Below are positions 1-6,589 of a DNA stretch of 8,429 nt, in pieces. Position numbers and translations under genes: made by a program. The notes under the pieces were generated by a model. The model was not told where the DNA came from, made no database searches, and saw only the letters and a program-made list of their open reading frames with translations. Each line of letters starts with the position of its first letter. Position 1 is the first letter of the stretch. The stretch lies in contig JAKSMA010000099.1 of the NCBI GenBank assembly GCA_024400895.1, forward strand, positions 1 through 8,429, in the 5' to 3' direction. The DNA is from Muribaculaceae bacterium. Its GTDB lineage: Bacteria > Bacteroidota > Bacteroidia > Bacteroidales > Muribaculaceae.

Positions 1-186
1 TAAATATTAAATTGCCAAATTTATTTGGTTTTCAACATAGAAGAACCGTCCCTTTGATGTAAAGTTTGCGACTGTTTAATGTCGCATGTCATAGTTCTTG
101 GACTGCCTGGGGTGAAAAAGTATGCGGAGCAGGGGAATTCTGCTCCGCATGGCGTATTTGATGTGTGATAAATAGTTCGGTGATGG
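1..186. other. Intergenic region downstream of porQ, no gene seen
   Basis: No convincing coding region is present. The only open frame here runs out of the porQ gene in another frame and has an unnatural Ser/Pro/His-rich composition. The stretch contains the porQ terminator hairpin (115-150) and two weaker palindromes: CCAAAT/ATTTGG at 15-28 followed by four T, and GCGAC/GTCGC at 68-72 and 81-85. The first could be the tail of a terminator for a plus-strand gene left of the window, but that is a guess. Confidence 0.6.
115..150 (-). terminator. Rho-independent terminator of porQ
   Basis: A perfect 10-base inverted repeat (ATGCGGAGCA at 122-131 and TGCTCCGCAT at 141-150) encloses a 9-base loop. 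On the minus strand the stem is followed, after two bases, by five T (positions 119 to 115). It lies 37 bases beyond the porQ stop codon in the direction of transcription. No T-run follows on the plus strand, so the orientation is minus. Confidence 0.8.
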
Positions 187-1224
187 TTAGCGGAGGAGCT
201 CGCCGAGGGTGGTGGTGAGGTTGAGCATAAATGTGGTGGCGCCGGTGTGGGGCTGCGCAAATGCTACACCAAATCCGAACGCTTTCACTTTCATGCCGGC
301 TCCAAGCGAGAGGCCTGAGAGGAAATTGCGTTGGTAGGTGCTCATGTCGGTACGCACTTTGTGGTTGTAGCCGATGCCGATATACATATTGTCTTTTGGC
401 AAGAATTCAAGGCCAAGCACGAGGTGGCGCATGAAATTGGTACCGAAGCTCTCTTTTTTCACGAGGTCGCTGTTCACATTGTTTTTGTCGCTTGGCTCGT
501 AGTAAGGGAGGCTCCATTTGCGAAGGTTGTAGGCTGTGATCGACAAGCGGAATGGCGATGTGCCAAAGCGCTGTGAGTAACCGATTTGAATGTCCCATGG
601 CAGGCGGTCTTTCGAGTCGTGGGTGCCGTTGAATTTCTTCACCTGGCCACCAAGGTTCTTTGCCACGATGGAGAGCGAGAGTTCGCTTTCGGGATTGTAG
701 ACATTCACACCGAGGTCGGCAGCAATGGCTCCGGCAGAGAACTCTCCATATTTAGAATAGAGGTACTTCAAGGTGATACCACCACGGATGTTGGTGGCGA
801 TGTCGTGGGAATAGGTGACATTGAAATTGATGTCGCTGGCGTTGAATTTGCCCAGAATGGCACCTTCGGCATCGGCTTCGGTCATGCTGCCGTAGCCGTA
901 ATATTGGAGGCCGACGGCGATGGCGCTGTGTTCGGTGAGGCCTTGCCCGTAGCGGAGCCCCATGAAATTGGTGGAGCCGATGTATTTCATATAGTTGACA
1001 CCAATCTGTTTGTCGAATTCAGGACCGAGGAGCGCTGGGTTTTGCTCCACGAGGTTGATGTCGTCGTCGATGAGGGTGATGTTGTGCCCACCAAGGCCAT
1101 AGACATGTGAAGAAGGGCTTACATTGAGAAACTGGTAAGCCGTGGTGCCGTCTTGTGCCCATGCTGCAATACCCACAGCGCAAGCTGCGAGCAGGCAGAT
1201 ATAGCGATGAATTGAAATTTTCAT
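187..1224 (-). CDS. porQ: Type IX secretion system protein PorQ
   Basis: A 345-residue outer-membrane protein of the PorQ family. In the characterised type IX system PorQ works with PorU, PorV and PorZ in the attachment complex, which cleaves the C-terminal signal of cargo and fixes cargo to lipopolysaccharide; PorQ holds PorZ at the membrane. An N-terminal signal peptide is visible (Lys2, hydrophobic core about 8-21, likely cleavage after Ala-Trp-Ala-Gln at 21-24). The conserved family start follows: a FLNVSPSSHVYGLGG block at 32-46 and a NPALL block at 62-66. The rest is alternating amphipathic strands rich in Gly, Tyr and Asn, as expected for a FadL/PorV-like beta-barrel, ending near LNLTTTLGELLR. 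Length is normal for the family. The gene stands alone between a terminator and a divergent TonB-C gene. No clear promoter was found on its side of the spacer. Family assignment rests on recognising the motifs, not a search. Confidence 0.88.
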   Translation of the reverse strand: MKISIHRYICLLAACAVGIAAWAQDGTTAYQFLNVSPSSHVYGLGGHNITLIDDDINLVEQNPALLGPEFDKQIGVNYMKYIGSTNFMGLRYGQGLTEHSAIAVGLQYYGYGSMTEADAEGAILGKFNASDINFNVTYSHDIATNIRGGITLKYLYSKYGEFSAGAIAADLGVNVYNPESELSLSIVAKNLGGQVKKFNGTHDSKDRLPWDIQIGYSQRFGTSPFRLSITAYNLRKWSLPYYEPSDKNNVNSDLVKKESFGTNFMRHLVLGLEFLPKDNMYIGIGYNHKVRTDMSTYQRNFLSGLSLGAGMKVKAFGFGVAFAQPHTGATTFMLNLTTTLGELLR

Positions 1225-1477
1225 ACGATAATTTTAACGCGTTATTAACTTTCTAAACGGAAAAACACCCTAAAATCGTATATCCTTTTAATTTTTTTTT
1301 ACAACAAAGGGGCTTTTTTGTTGATTCTGTAAAAATTCATAAAACATTATTAATCATTTCCAAATTTGCCCGTTTGTGTATTGTCAATTGCAAAAACGAA
1401 ATTATATTTGCATTGGATTTTAAAGCAAAACCATATTTGGATTCGTGTTTTAGAATGCTATTTATTTGAAAAACAGA
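1225..1477. other. AT-rich divergent spacer between porQ and the TonB-C gene
   Basis: This 253-base spacer has no open frame of note. It holds the promoter of the plus-strand TonB-C gene (1381-1410). On the minus strand I found no exact TAnnTTTG match, so the porQ promoter is not located; a weak or differently built one must lie here. A run of nine or more T near 1290-1300 and a second T-run near 1313-1320 stand out but have no associated stem. Confidence 0.6.
1381..1410 (+). promoter_or_regulatory. Bacteroidota-type promoter for the TonB-C gene
   Basis: A TTG at 1381-1383 and an exact TAnnTTTG box (TATATTTG, 1403-1410) are separated by 19 bases, matching the -33/-7 consensus of the Bacteroidota housekeeping sigma factor. 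The expected transcript start is a few bases after 1410, giving a leader of roughly 60 bases to the ATG at 1478. A weaker copy (CATATTTG, 1432-1439) lies just downstream and could be an alternative. Confidence 0.7.
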
Positions 1478-1945
1478 ATGAAGCGACAATTTAAATACTA
1501 TTCATTGCTCCTTACGCTTTCAGCACTCCTGCTTTCGGCAGTGGAGGCTGAAGGTCAGACTCGCCCTCGTGCGAGCCGAATTGGTATAGTGAATCCTTCG
1601 TCGCCCGACCACACCACCTATGTAGAATTCTATGAATTTGAGCAAGTGGAAGTGCAGCCTGCCTTCCCTGGCGGTGAGCGTGGTCTTGTGAATTATGTGA
1701 ACAACACGCGCGAATATCCCTACAATGAGTATATGGCTCGCCGTCAAGGTCGCGTGCTGTGCAGTTTCATTATCCTCACCGATGGTCAGGTGGCACATGT
1801 GAAGGTGCTCCGTAGTTCGGGTTATGAAGCACTCGACAACGAGGCCGTTCGCGTGATTAAAAAGATGCCCCGCTGGGAAGCTGGGCGCATCTGGGACACG
1901 AAAGTGAATGTGCGCTGCATTCTCCCAATCGCATTCCGCCTGTAA
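1478..1945 (+). CDS. Secreted protein with TonB C-terminal domain
   Basis: A 155-residue protein. Residues about 58-155 form a TonB_C domain of the type common in Bacteroidota: a PAFPGGE block (61-67), YP at 80-81, then GRVLCSFIILTDGQ (91-104), VKVLRSSG (108-115), ALDNEAVRVIKKMPRW (118-133) and a final IAFRL. This is the fold by which TonB contacts TonB-dependent outer-membrane receptors. Unlike a classical TonB, the N-terminus is a signal-peptide-like stretch (Lys2, Arg3, hydrophobic 9-21, a possible cleavage near Ala24-Glu25), with only about 30 linker residues and no proline-rich spacer. It may therefore be a periplasmic partner or a short anchored transducer; its receptor is unknown. I chose the ATG at 1478. 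An in-frame TTG at 1466 would add four residues. No Shine-Dalgarno sequence is seen. It has its own promoter and terminator and so looks monocistronic. Confidence 0.82.
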   Translation: MKRQFKYYSLLLTLSALLLSAVEAEGQTRPRASRIGIVNPSSPDHTTYVEFYEFEQVEVQPAFPGGERGLVNYVNNTREYPYNEYMARRQGRVLCSFIILTDGQVAHVKVLRSSGYEALDNEAVRVIKKMPRWEAGRIWDTKVNVRCILPIAFRL

Positions 1946-1973
1946 AGGAAAATTCATATAAATATTTACTGAT

Positions 1974-2003
1974 GGATGAGTTGCTTAGCTCATCCTTTTT
2001 TTT
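1974..2003 (+). terminator. Rho-independent terminator of the TonB-C gene
   Basis: A perfect 7-base stem (GGATGAG at 1974-1980 and CTCATCC at 1989-1995) with an 8-base loop is followed directly by eight T (1996-2003). It starts 28 bases after the TonB-C stop codon. The T-run merges with the upstream element of the next promoter. Confidence 0.88.
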
Positions 2004-2032
2004 GTATTATTGAATAAAAGAGTGTATTTTTG
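2001..2032 (+). promoter_or_regulatory. Bacteroidota-type promoter for the BspA-like gene
   Basis: TTTG at 2001-2004 and an exact TAnnTTTG box (TATTTTTG, 2025-2032) are 20 bases apart. The predicted start lies about 2036-2040, giving a leader of about 35 bases to the first ATG at 2072. The first three bases of the upstream TTTG are also the end of the preceding terminator's T-run. Confidence 0.75.
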
Positions 2033-2071
2033 CAAAAATGAATATAAACTATAGAAAAAACTGTAATAATT

Positions 2072-3733
2072 ATGATGAAAAAAATTACGCTTCTTGCAAT
2101 GTGCATTGCGATGGGAATAGGTGCAATGTGGGCACAAGTAGATGTGTCTGAGAAAGAGCCTGCATCTCCCAGAAAAGTATTGTCTAAAGGTGAAGTGCTT
2201 ACAACTATCGATGGCAGTGAATATGTTTTGGTGAATGACAGTTATGCCGAACTGTATTCAGCAAAAGATGTGACAGGAACGTTTACCATTCCTGCAAGTG
2301 TGAAAAATGGCGGCAAAACTTATCCAGTGACAGGCATTCGTGGTTATGCGTTCGAGAAGACGAATGCCACTACCGTGAACACCGGCGATGCGCTTGTGAA
2401 AATATGGAAATCCGCGTTTTCTTCTTCGCAATTGCAAGTTGTGAATTTGGGCGCAGGCGTTACAAATATTGAAGCACCAGCATTTAACACACAAAGTTTA
2501 ACGGCTGTGAATGTGGCTTCAGGCAACAACAATTTTGCTTCGCAAGACGGTGTTCTCTATAATAAAGCCAAAACCACACTCTTGGCGTATCCTGCATCAA
2601 AATCCACAGGATCAGTGTCGTTGGCTTCAACAGTGCAAATCATAGAACGAAAGTCTTTCAGTGGTGCAATAATGTCGACGTTGACCCTGCCTTCAAGCGT
2701 GACACTTATTAAAGAAAGTGCTTTTGAGTATTGTAACAATTTGAAAACTGCGGATTTAGGCTCTAATTTGAAAGAGTTGGAGGGAATGGTATTTTATCAA
2801 TGCCCTTCACTTCAGAAGGTGACCCTGCCTGCTACTTTTGAGAAAATGGGCACTTCAGTGTTTGCTGGGTGTTCATCGCTGCAAAGTATCGACGTGTCGG
2901 CAAGCAACAAATGGTATACCACGGTGGATGGTGTGATGTACTCAAAGGACAAGAAAACGATTTGTATTTGTCCAGCCGGAAAAACGGGCAATTTTGTGAT
3001 TCCCGATGGCACAGAAACCGTGGGAACTGCAGCATTCAATGGATGTAAATTACTGAAAAACATTCAAATACCCAACAGCGTAACAAGAATTGAAGCCTTG
3101 GCATTCGCTTCATGCTGGTTTGAATCCATCATCATCCCCAATAGTGTGACCGTATTAGCCCCACGCACTTTCATGTATAGCAACTCTTTACGCGACATTA
3201 AATTGAGTGAAAACATCACAGAAATAGGAGTTTCTACATTCGAAGGCTGCTTCTCATTGTCATCAATCACCATTCCCGACAAGGTGACTACCATTGGAGG
3301 ATATGCATTCTCTGGATGCTCAGCATTGAGAACCGTGACATTTGGCACTTCAATAACCGACTACCTCGAAACAAGCGCGTTTAACCGTTGCAATAATGTG
3401 AAAACTGTTTATGTCCGCTCAAAAAATCCGGTACAGTTCATCAGCACTTATTTCCCCAACACTCACAATATTGGTTTGTACGTGCCAAGAGGCTGCGCCG
3501 CTGCCTACAAGAAAGTAAGTGGGTGGTCATGGTTTGAAAGTATAACAGAGTATGACCCAGAATATGCTGGCGACGTGAATGCCGATTCCGACGTGAATGT
3601 GACTGATGTGACTTCGCTCATCAACCATATTCTCGGCAACGCTTCGTTCGAAGCAAAAAGATGCGACGTGAACGAAGACAGCAAGGTGGACGTGAGCGAT
3701 GTGACTTCTCTGATTAACCTTTTGCTCTACTAA
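2072..3733 (+). CDS. BspA-like leucine-rich-repeat protein with C-terminal dockerin repeats
   Basis: A 553-residue secreted protein. A signal peptide covers about residues 1-22 (MMKK, hydrophobic core, cleavage after Ala-Gln). Residues about 45-90 form a lead-in strand region. BspA/Treponema-type LRR_5 repeats follow from about 87 to 450, with recurring patterns such as AFxGCxxLxxIxIPxSVTxI (for example 320-340, 389-409, 411-425). Two inserts near 150-175 and 280-305 (DGVLYNK, DGVMYSKDKKT) are typical of this family. Residues 468-494 (YVPRG...AYKK...GWSWFESI) are the usual closing motif. Residues 499-553 form a dockerin type I-like pair with calcium ligands D501, N503, D505, N509, D512 and D532, N534, D536, D540, D543. 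LRR proteins of this kind bind host or bacterial surface ligands in studied oral species; the target here is unknown. A second ATG at 2075 could be the start. Sampled stretches appear more AT-rich than porQ or rsmD. Confidence 0.88.
   Translation: MMKKITLLAMCIAMGIGAMWAQVDVSEKEPASPRKVLSKGEVLTTIDGSEYVLVNDSYAELYSAKDVTGTFTIPASVKNGGKTYPVTGIRGYAFEKTNATTVNTGDALVKIWKSAFSSSQLQVVNLGAGVTNIEAPAFNTQSLTAVNVASGNNNFASQDGVLYNKAKTTLLAYPASKSTGSVSLASTVQIIERKSFSGAIMSTLTLPSSVTLIKESAFEYCNNLKTADLGSNLKELEGMVFYQCPSLQKVTLPATFEKMGTSVFAGCSSLQSIDVSASNKWYTTVDGVMYSKDKKTICICPAGKTGNFVIPDGTETVGTAAFNGCKLLKNIQIPNSVTRIEALAFASCWFESIIIPNSVTVLAPRTFMYSNSLRDIKLSENITEIGVSTFEGCFSLSSITIPDKVTTIGGYAFSGCSALRTVTFGTSITDYLETSAFNRCNNVKTVYVRSKNPVQFISTYFPNTHNIGLYVPRGCAAAYKKVSGWSWFESITEYDPEYAGDVNADSDVNVTDVTSLINHILGNASFEAKRCDVNEDSKVDVSDVTSLINLLLY
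3572..3727 (+). repeat. Tandem dockerin EF-hand-like repeat inside the BspA-like gene
   Basis: Two copies, at 3572-3634 and 3665-3727, encode similar 21-residue units: DVNxDxxVxVxDVTSLINxxL. They are also visibly alike at DNA level, sharing GACGTGAA and GATGTGACTTC, so a recent duplication or strong codon constraint is likely. Each unit has Asp/Asn at calcium-loop positions 1, 3, 5, 9 and 12. A 10-residue linker separates them. Confidence 0.85.
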
Positions 3734-3790
3734 ATAAAGAATCGGTCAGGATCGATGGGGCTTTACTTCTTCTTCGCATCCTCGATAGGA

Positions 3791-3847
3791 ATAGGCGAGG
3801 GCGCATCTGTGTGATGATGGTGCGCCCTCGCTTGTTATCTTTTTTTT
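3791..3847 (+). terminator. Strong terminator hairpin between convergent genes
   Basis: GCGAGGGCGCA at 3795-3805 pairs perfectly with TGCGCCCTCGC at 3821-3831. The stem can be extended on both sides by weak and wobble pairs to about 3791-3807 with 3819-3835. Eight T follow at 3840-3847, after a few bases. It terminates the plus-strand BspA-like gene, which ends at 3733. The minus strand has no T-run after the stem, but this is the only hairpin seen below the rsmD stop, so it may serve both converging transcripts. Confidence 0.8.
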
Positions 3848-3861
3848 AGAGTCAACATGAG

Positions 3862-4431
3862 TTAACCACGACCTGTCGTCTCCGACGACTTTTGGCTGTC
3901 GAGGCGGAAGATGGAGAAGTTCACCTTGCCGTAGGTGCGTTGCTGGAAGAAGTGGGGCAGGTGGCTGAAATCGTAGGCCTTGCTGTGCTCGATGATGAAG
4001 ATGGTGTCGGGCTTGAGCATTTGCGAATTGAGCACGAGCTCGGGAATGGTGCCAAAGTTGGGCAAATCGTAAGGCGGGTCGGCAAAAATGATATCGAATT
4101 TTGTGCCGCAAGTTTCCACAAACTTAAATGCGTCGCCCTTCACTTGTAGGAGATTGGGGTCGTGGAGTTGTTCCTTTACCTTGCGTATGAAATTGTATTG
4201 CGTGGCGGCTTTCTCTACGCTGGTCACTTGTGCGCATCCACGAGAAAGGAACTCAAAACTGATGGCGCCGGTGCCAGAGAAAAGGTCGAGGGCTGTGAGG
4301 CCTTCAAAGTCAACCCAGTTGCCGAGCACATTGAAGATGTTTTCGCGCGCCATGTCGGTAGTGGGGCGTGCGGTGATATTGGTGGGCACTTGGAAGCGAC
4401 GGCGTCCGTATTTACCACTGATTATTCGCAT
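3862..4431 (-). CDS. rsmD: 16S rRNA (guanine966-N2)-methyltransferase RsmD
   Basis: A 189-residue SAM-dependent enzyme that methylates N2 of G966 in 16S rRNA of the small ribosomal subunit. The start MRIISGKYGRRR is typical of RsmD and begins the RNA-binding hairpin. The block ARPTTDMARENIFN (21-34) is the family signature. The SAM-binding motif DLFSGTGAISFE lies at 49-60, an acidic SVEK ending at 71-74 follows, and the catalytic DPPY is at 118-121. Length is normal. The ATG lies inside the end of the upstream DUF3822 frame (10-base overlap, 4422-4431), so translation is probably coupled. The C-terminal tail (SQKSSETTGRG) is polar and unconserved. The pair is driven by the promoter at 5282-5312. 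Confidence 0.95.
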   Translation of the reverse strand: MRIISGKYGRRRFQVPTNITARPTTDMARENIFNVLGNWVDFEGLTALDLFSGTGAISFEFLSRGCAQVTSVEKAATQYNFIRKVKEQLHDPNLLQVKGDAFKFVETCGTKFDIIFADPPYDLPNFGTIPELVLNSQMLKPDTIFIIEHSKAYDFSHLPHFFQQRTYGKVNFSIFRLDSQKSSETTGRG

Positions 4432-5255
4432 AGGGCAAGTAGAATGAGAGATAGTGGAGCCTTCACAGCGTCTTGCCCGATGCGCAGGGCTGCAGCAGGG
4501 AAAATGGAAGGCATCACATAGTTGATGTATTTTCTGAGTGTTGGGATGGTGGCATCGCGAAGAGCCTTGCTACCCGTTACAAAAAGTTCGTTTTTGGTGG
4601 CTTCGAGCCCGAAAGTGTTCCAAGCATTCAGCGTGTAGTAGATTGCATTGGCGGTGTCGGTGCAGGGATATGAATTGGCCATCACCAGTGCACGGTCGCG
4701 CACGATGAGGATGTCGACGCGGTCGTCGCGAAGGTTGAGGTGCAGGCAAGCACCGGTGCGACGCTCGTCTTGCTGCTTGAAGTGCTCCATGAAAGGGTAG
4801 AGGTGATGCACCACTGGAGGCATGTTGAATGTGCGATGCAAGAAGCCGAGCAGACCTTTGGGCATCTCGTAGGCAATGTTCACGCCACATCGAGGCAGAT
4901 TGCAGAGCGCAAAATCGCCCTCCATTTCGGTAAACATCGCTTCAAAGGCATCTTGGGCATCCATCTCATCGGAAAACTCCGGGGGCAGAATCATAAAGCG
5001 TTGCGATTCCACCATCACACGCACCTTCTTGTAGTCGTTGAGGAGCACGGGGTTGTCGTAGATGGCATTTTCCACAGCCTTGAGGTAACTGCCACAACTG
5101 AGGTCGAGAGGCAGCGTGCCGCTAATCAACGAATTTTCTTCGTCGATGTCAAAGAGTGTGTATTGCACTTCCTTGGCAGCAAGCGCCAGTTGGAGCGTCC
5201 AGTATTCGGGATGCTGGATGTCGATATGTGCCGTTGTGCTTGAAAGATTACTCAT
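4422..5255 (-). CDS. DUF3822 family protein
   Basis: A 277-residue soluble protein without signal peptide or membrane helix. I recognise it as DUF3822, a family found in Bacteroidota and usually encoded directly before rsmD; the fold is thought to be ASKHA-like (actin/Hsp70/sugar kinase). Visible features fitting this are an early beta-hairpin (YWTLQLALAAKEVQYTLFD, 18-36), a second-lobe start ACLHLNLRDDRVDILIVRDRAL (169-190) resembling the strand-turn-strand of the ATPase fold, the NAIYYTLNAWN helix (203-213) and NELFVTGS (222-229). There is no biochemical function to assign. Its stop codon overlaps the start of rsmD, suggesting the two proteins are made together and perhaps act in ribosome maturation, which is inference. 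The promoter just upstream gives a leader of about 20 bases. Confidence 0.85.
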   Translation of the reverse strand: MSNLSSTTAHIDIQHPEYWTLQLALAAKEVQYTLFDIDEENSLISGTLPLDLSCGSYLKAVENAIYDNPVLLNDYKKVRVMVESQRFMILPPEFSDEMDAQDAFEAMFTEMEGDFALCNLPRCGVNIAYEMPKGLLGFLHRTFNMPPVVHHLYPFMEHFKQQDERRTGACLHLNLRDDRVDILIVRDRALVMANSYPCTDTANAIYYTLNAWNTFGLEATKNELFVTGSKALRDATIPTLRKYINYVMPSIFPAAALRIGQDAVKAPLSLILLALCE

Positions 5256-5281
5256 AGTTGTGGAATAAATTGATGTGTTTG

Positions 5282-5312
5282 CAAAATTAGCAAAATAATT
5301 GCTTATGGCAAA
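5282..5312 (-). promoter_or_regulatory. Bacteroidota-type promoter for DUF3822-rsmD
   Basis: Read on the minus strand, TTTG (5312-5309), 19 bases, then an exact TAnnTTTG box (TAATTTTG, 5289-5282). The predicted transcript start is near 5277, about 20 bases before the DUF3822 ATG at 5255. A second near-match (TTATTTTG, 5298-5291) lies just upstream. Confidence 0.75.
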
Positions 5313-5346
5313 ATCAAGTTATCATCAGCGCAGGCAGGACTGATGC

Positions 5347-5377
5347 TTTGCGCTTTCTGGAGAAATGAGTAACTTTG
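5347..5377 (+). promoter_or_regulatory. Bacteroidota-type promoter for the MFS transporter
   Basis: TTTG (5347-5350), exactly 19 bases, then an exact TAnnTTTG box (TAACTTTG, 5370-5377). The expected transcript start is about 5382-5385, only a few bases before the ATG at 5387, which would make the mRNA almost leaderless. The box covers the in-frame TTG at 5375, arguing against that codon as the start. Confidence 0.72.
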
Positions 5378-5386
5378 TGTGAGATT

Positions 5387-6589
5387 ATGCAAGAAAAAAA
5401 ACGAAACAGACTCGCTTTCGTGCCCAACCAGGGCTTGCCCAGTTGGCTCGTGTCGATGCTTGCCGTGATGGCGGGCATCTCGGTGGCTAATATCTATTAT
5501 TGCCAGCCGTTGCTTGGAATGATAAGTGAAGACACCGGGCTGTCGGCTTTTCAGGTGAATCTGATACCCGTTCTCACCCAAGTGGGCTACGCTTTAGGGC
5601 TCTTGCTGATTATTCCTTTGGGCGACATGTACAACCGCCGCACCACCGTGCTGGTGAATTTTGGCATGCTTGTGCTTTCGCTCTTGGCCATCTACTTTTC
5701 CAACAATGCTGTTCTGCTGCTTGGCGCATCACTTGTGACGGGTTTCTGCTCCGTGTCGCCACAGGTGTTTATGCCTTTCGTTTCGCTCTATTCCCGCAAA
5801 GAGGAAAAGTCACAGAAAGTGGGCGTGGTGCTGTCGGGGTTGCTCGTGGGCATTCTTGCATCGCGAGTGATTAGTGGCTATGTGGGACATTTGTTCGGGT
5901 GGCGCACAATCTATGTGGTGGCGGCAGTGGTGATGGCACTTTCTGCCATGGTGCTGCTACGCGTGTTTCCTTATGTGGCGCCCACCTATCAAGGCACATT
6001 TGTGTCGCTGATGAAAAGCATCAAGACCTTGGCTGTGAAATATCCGCTTTCGTTGCTCTACTCTATCCGCTCAGGTTTTGCTTTCGGCTCGTTTCTCGGC
6101 TTGTGGGCTTGCCTCGCTTTCCGCATGAAAGAAGCACCGTTTTTTCAAGGCAGTGATGTGGTGGGAATGCTTGGCATTTGTGGAATAGTGGGTGCCCTCA
6201 CGGCACTGGTGGCTGGCAAATATATCTACCGCTTCGGGGTGGAGCGCGTGAATGCTATGGGTGTGGCACTCATCATATCGGCGTGGGTGATAATGGCGCT
6301 TTTCGATGATAGTTACTTGGGCATCATTGCCGGCGTAATAGTGATTGACATAGGCATGCAGTGCGTGCAGTTGAGCAATCAGAGCAGCACCATGAATCTT
6401 TGCCCAGAAGCCACAAGCCGTATGAACACCATCTATATGGTGTCGTATTTCATAGGCGGAAGTTTCGGCACATTTCTTGCCGGTACGCTCTGGAATCAGT
6501 GGGGATGGGCTGGTACAGTGGCATCTGGCCTGCTGATGATATCCATGACGCTCATCATCAGCATCTACCACCACTTAAAAAAGAAATGA
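5387..6589 (+). CDS. MFS transporter (DHA1 / NepI-YgaY-like)
   Basis: A 400-residue integral inner-membrane carrier with about 12 predicted helices, the usual size for the major facilitator superfamily. The VANIYYCQPLLGMI segment (33-46) in helix 1 is characteristic of the NepI/YgaY-like drug:proton antiporter group. The cytoplasmic loop 2-3 motif A appears as PLGDMYNRRTTVL (77-89). A helix-5 antiporter-type motif is seen as VLSGLLVGILASRVISGYVG (148-167), followed by GWRTIYVV. A basic cytoplasmic loop (about 200-220) divides the two six-helix halves, and the protein ends HHLKKK. The substrate cannot be read from sequence; efflux of a small organic compound is the family expectation. I chose the ATG at 5387 because the upstream in-frame TTG lies within the promoter and the MQEKKRNR start gives a normal basic N-terminus. 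It appears to be a single-gene unit. Confidence 0.87.
   Translation: MQEKKRNRLAFVPNQGLPSWLVSMLAVMAGISVANIYYCQPLLGMISEDTGLSAFQVNLIPVLTQVGYALGLLLIIPLGDMYNRRTTVLVNFGMLVLSLLAIYFSNNAVLLLGASLVTGFCSVSPQVFMPFVSLYSRKEEKSQKVGVVLSGLLVGILASRVISGYVGHLFGWRTIYVVAAVVMALSAMVLLRVFPYVAPTYQGTFVSLMKSIKTLAVKYPLSLLYSIRSGFAFGSFLGLWACLAFRMKEAPFFQGSDVVGMLGICGIVGALTALVAGKYIYRFGVERVNAMGVALIISAWVIMALFDDSYLGIIAGVIVIDIGMQCVQLSNQSSTMNLCPEATSRMNTIYMVSYFIGGSFGTFLAGTLWNQWGWAGTVASGLLMISMTLIISIYHHLKKK

Noticed and set aside
15..32. Palindrome CCAAAT/ATTTGG followed by four T as a terminator
   Set aside because: The stem is AT-rich and short with a two-base loop, and the gene it would serve is outside the window. It is noted only within the spacer entry.
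586..1110. Long plus-strand open frame (174 codons) across porQ
   Set aside because: It is antisense to a well-supported PorQ gene and its composition (Val, Gly, Asp, His-rich, low complexity) is that of a mirror frame. No promoter or domain supports it.
1466..1477. TTG start adding four residues to the TonB-C protein
   Set aside because: An ATG follows four codons later and gives a cleaner signal peptide; nothing favours the TTG.
3572..3727. Two similar DNA copies considered as a non-coding tandem repeat
   Set aside because: They are in frame and encode the two calcium-loop units of a dockerin, which explains the similarity.
4740..5243. Plus-strand open frame of 167 codons opposite DUF3822
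   Set aside because: It is His/Val/Glu-rich mirror sequence of a recognised gene with its own promoter on the other strand.
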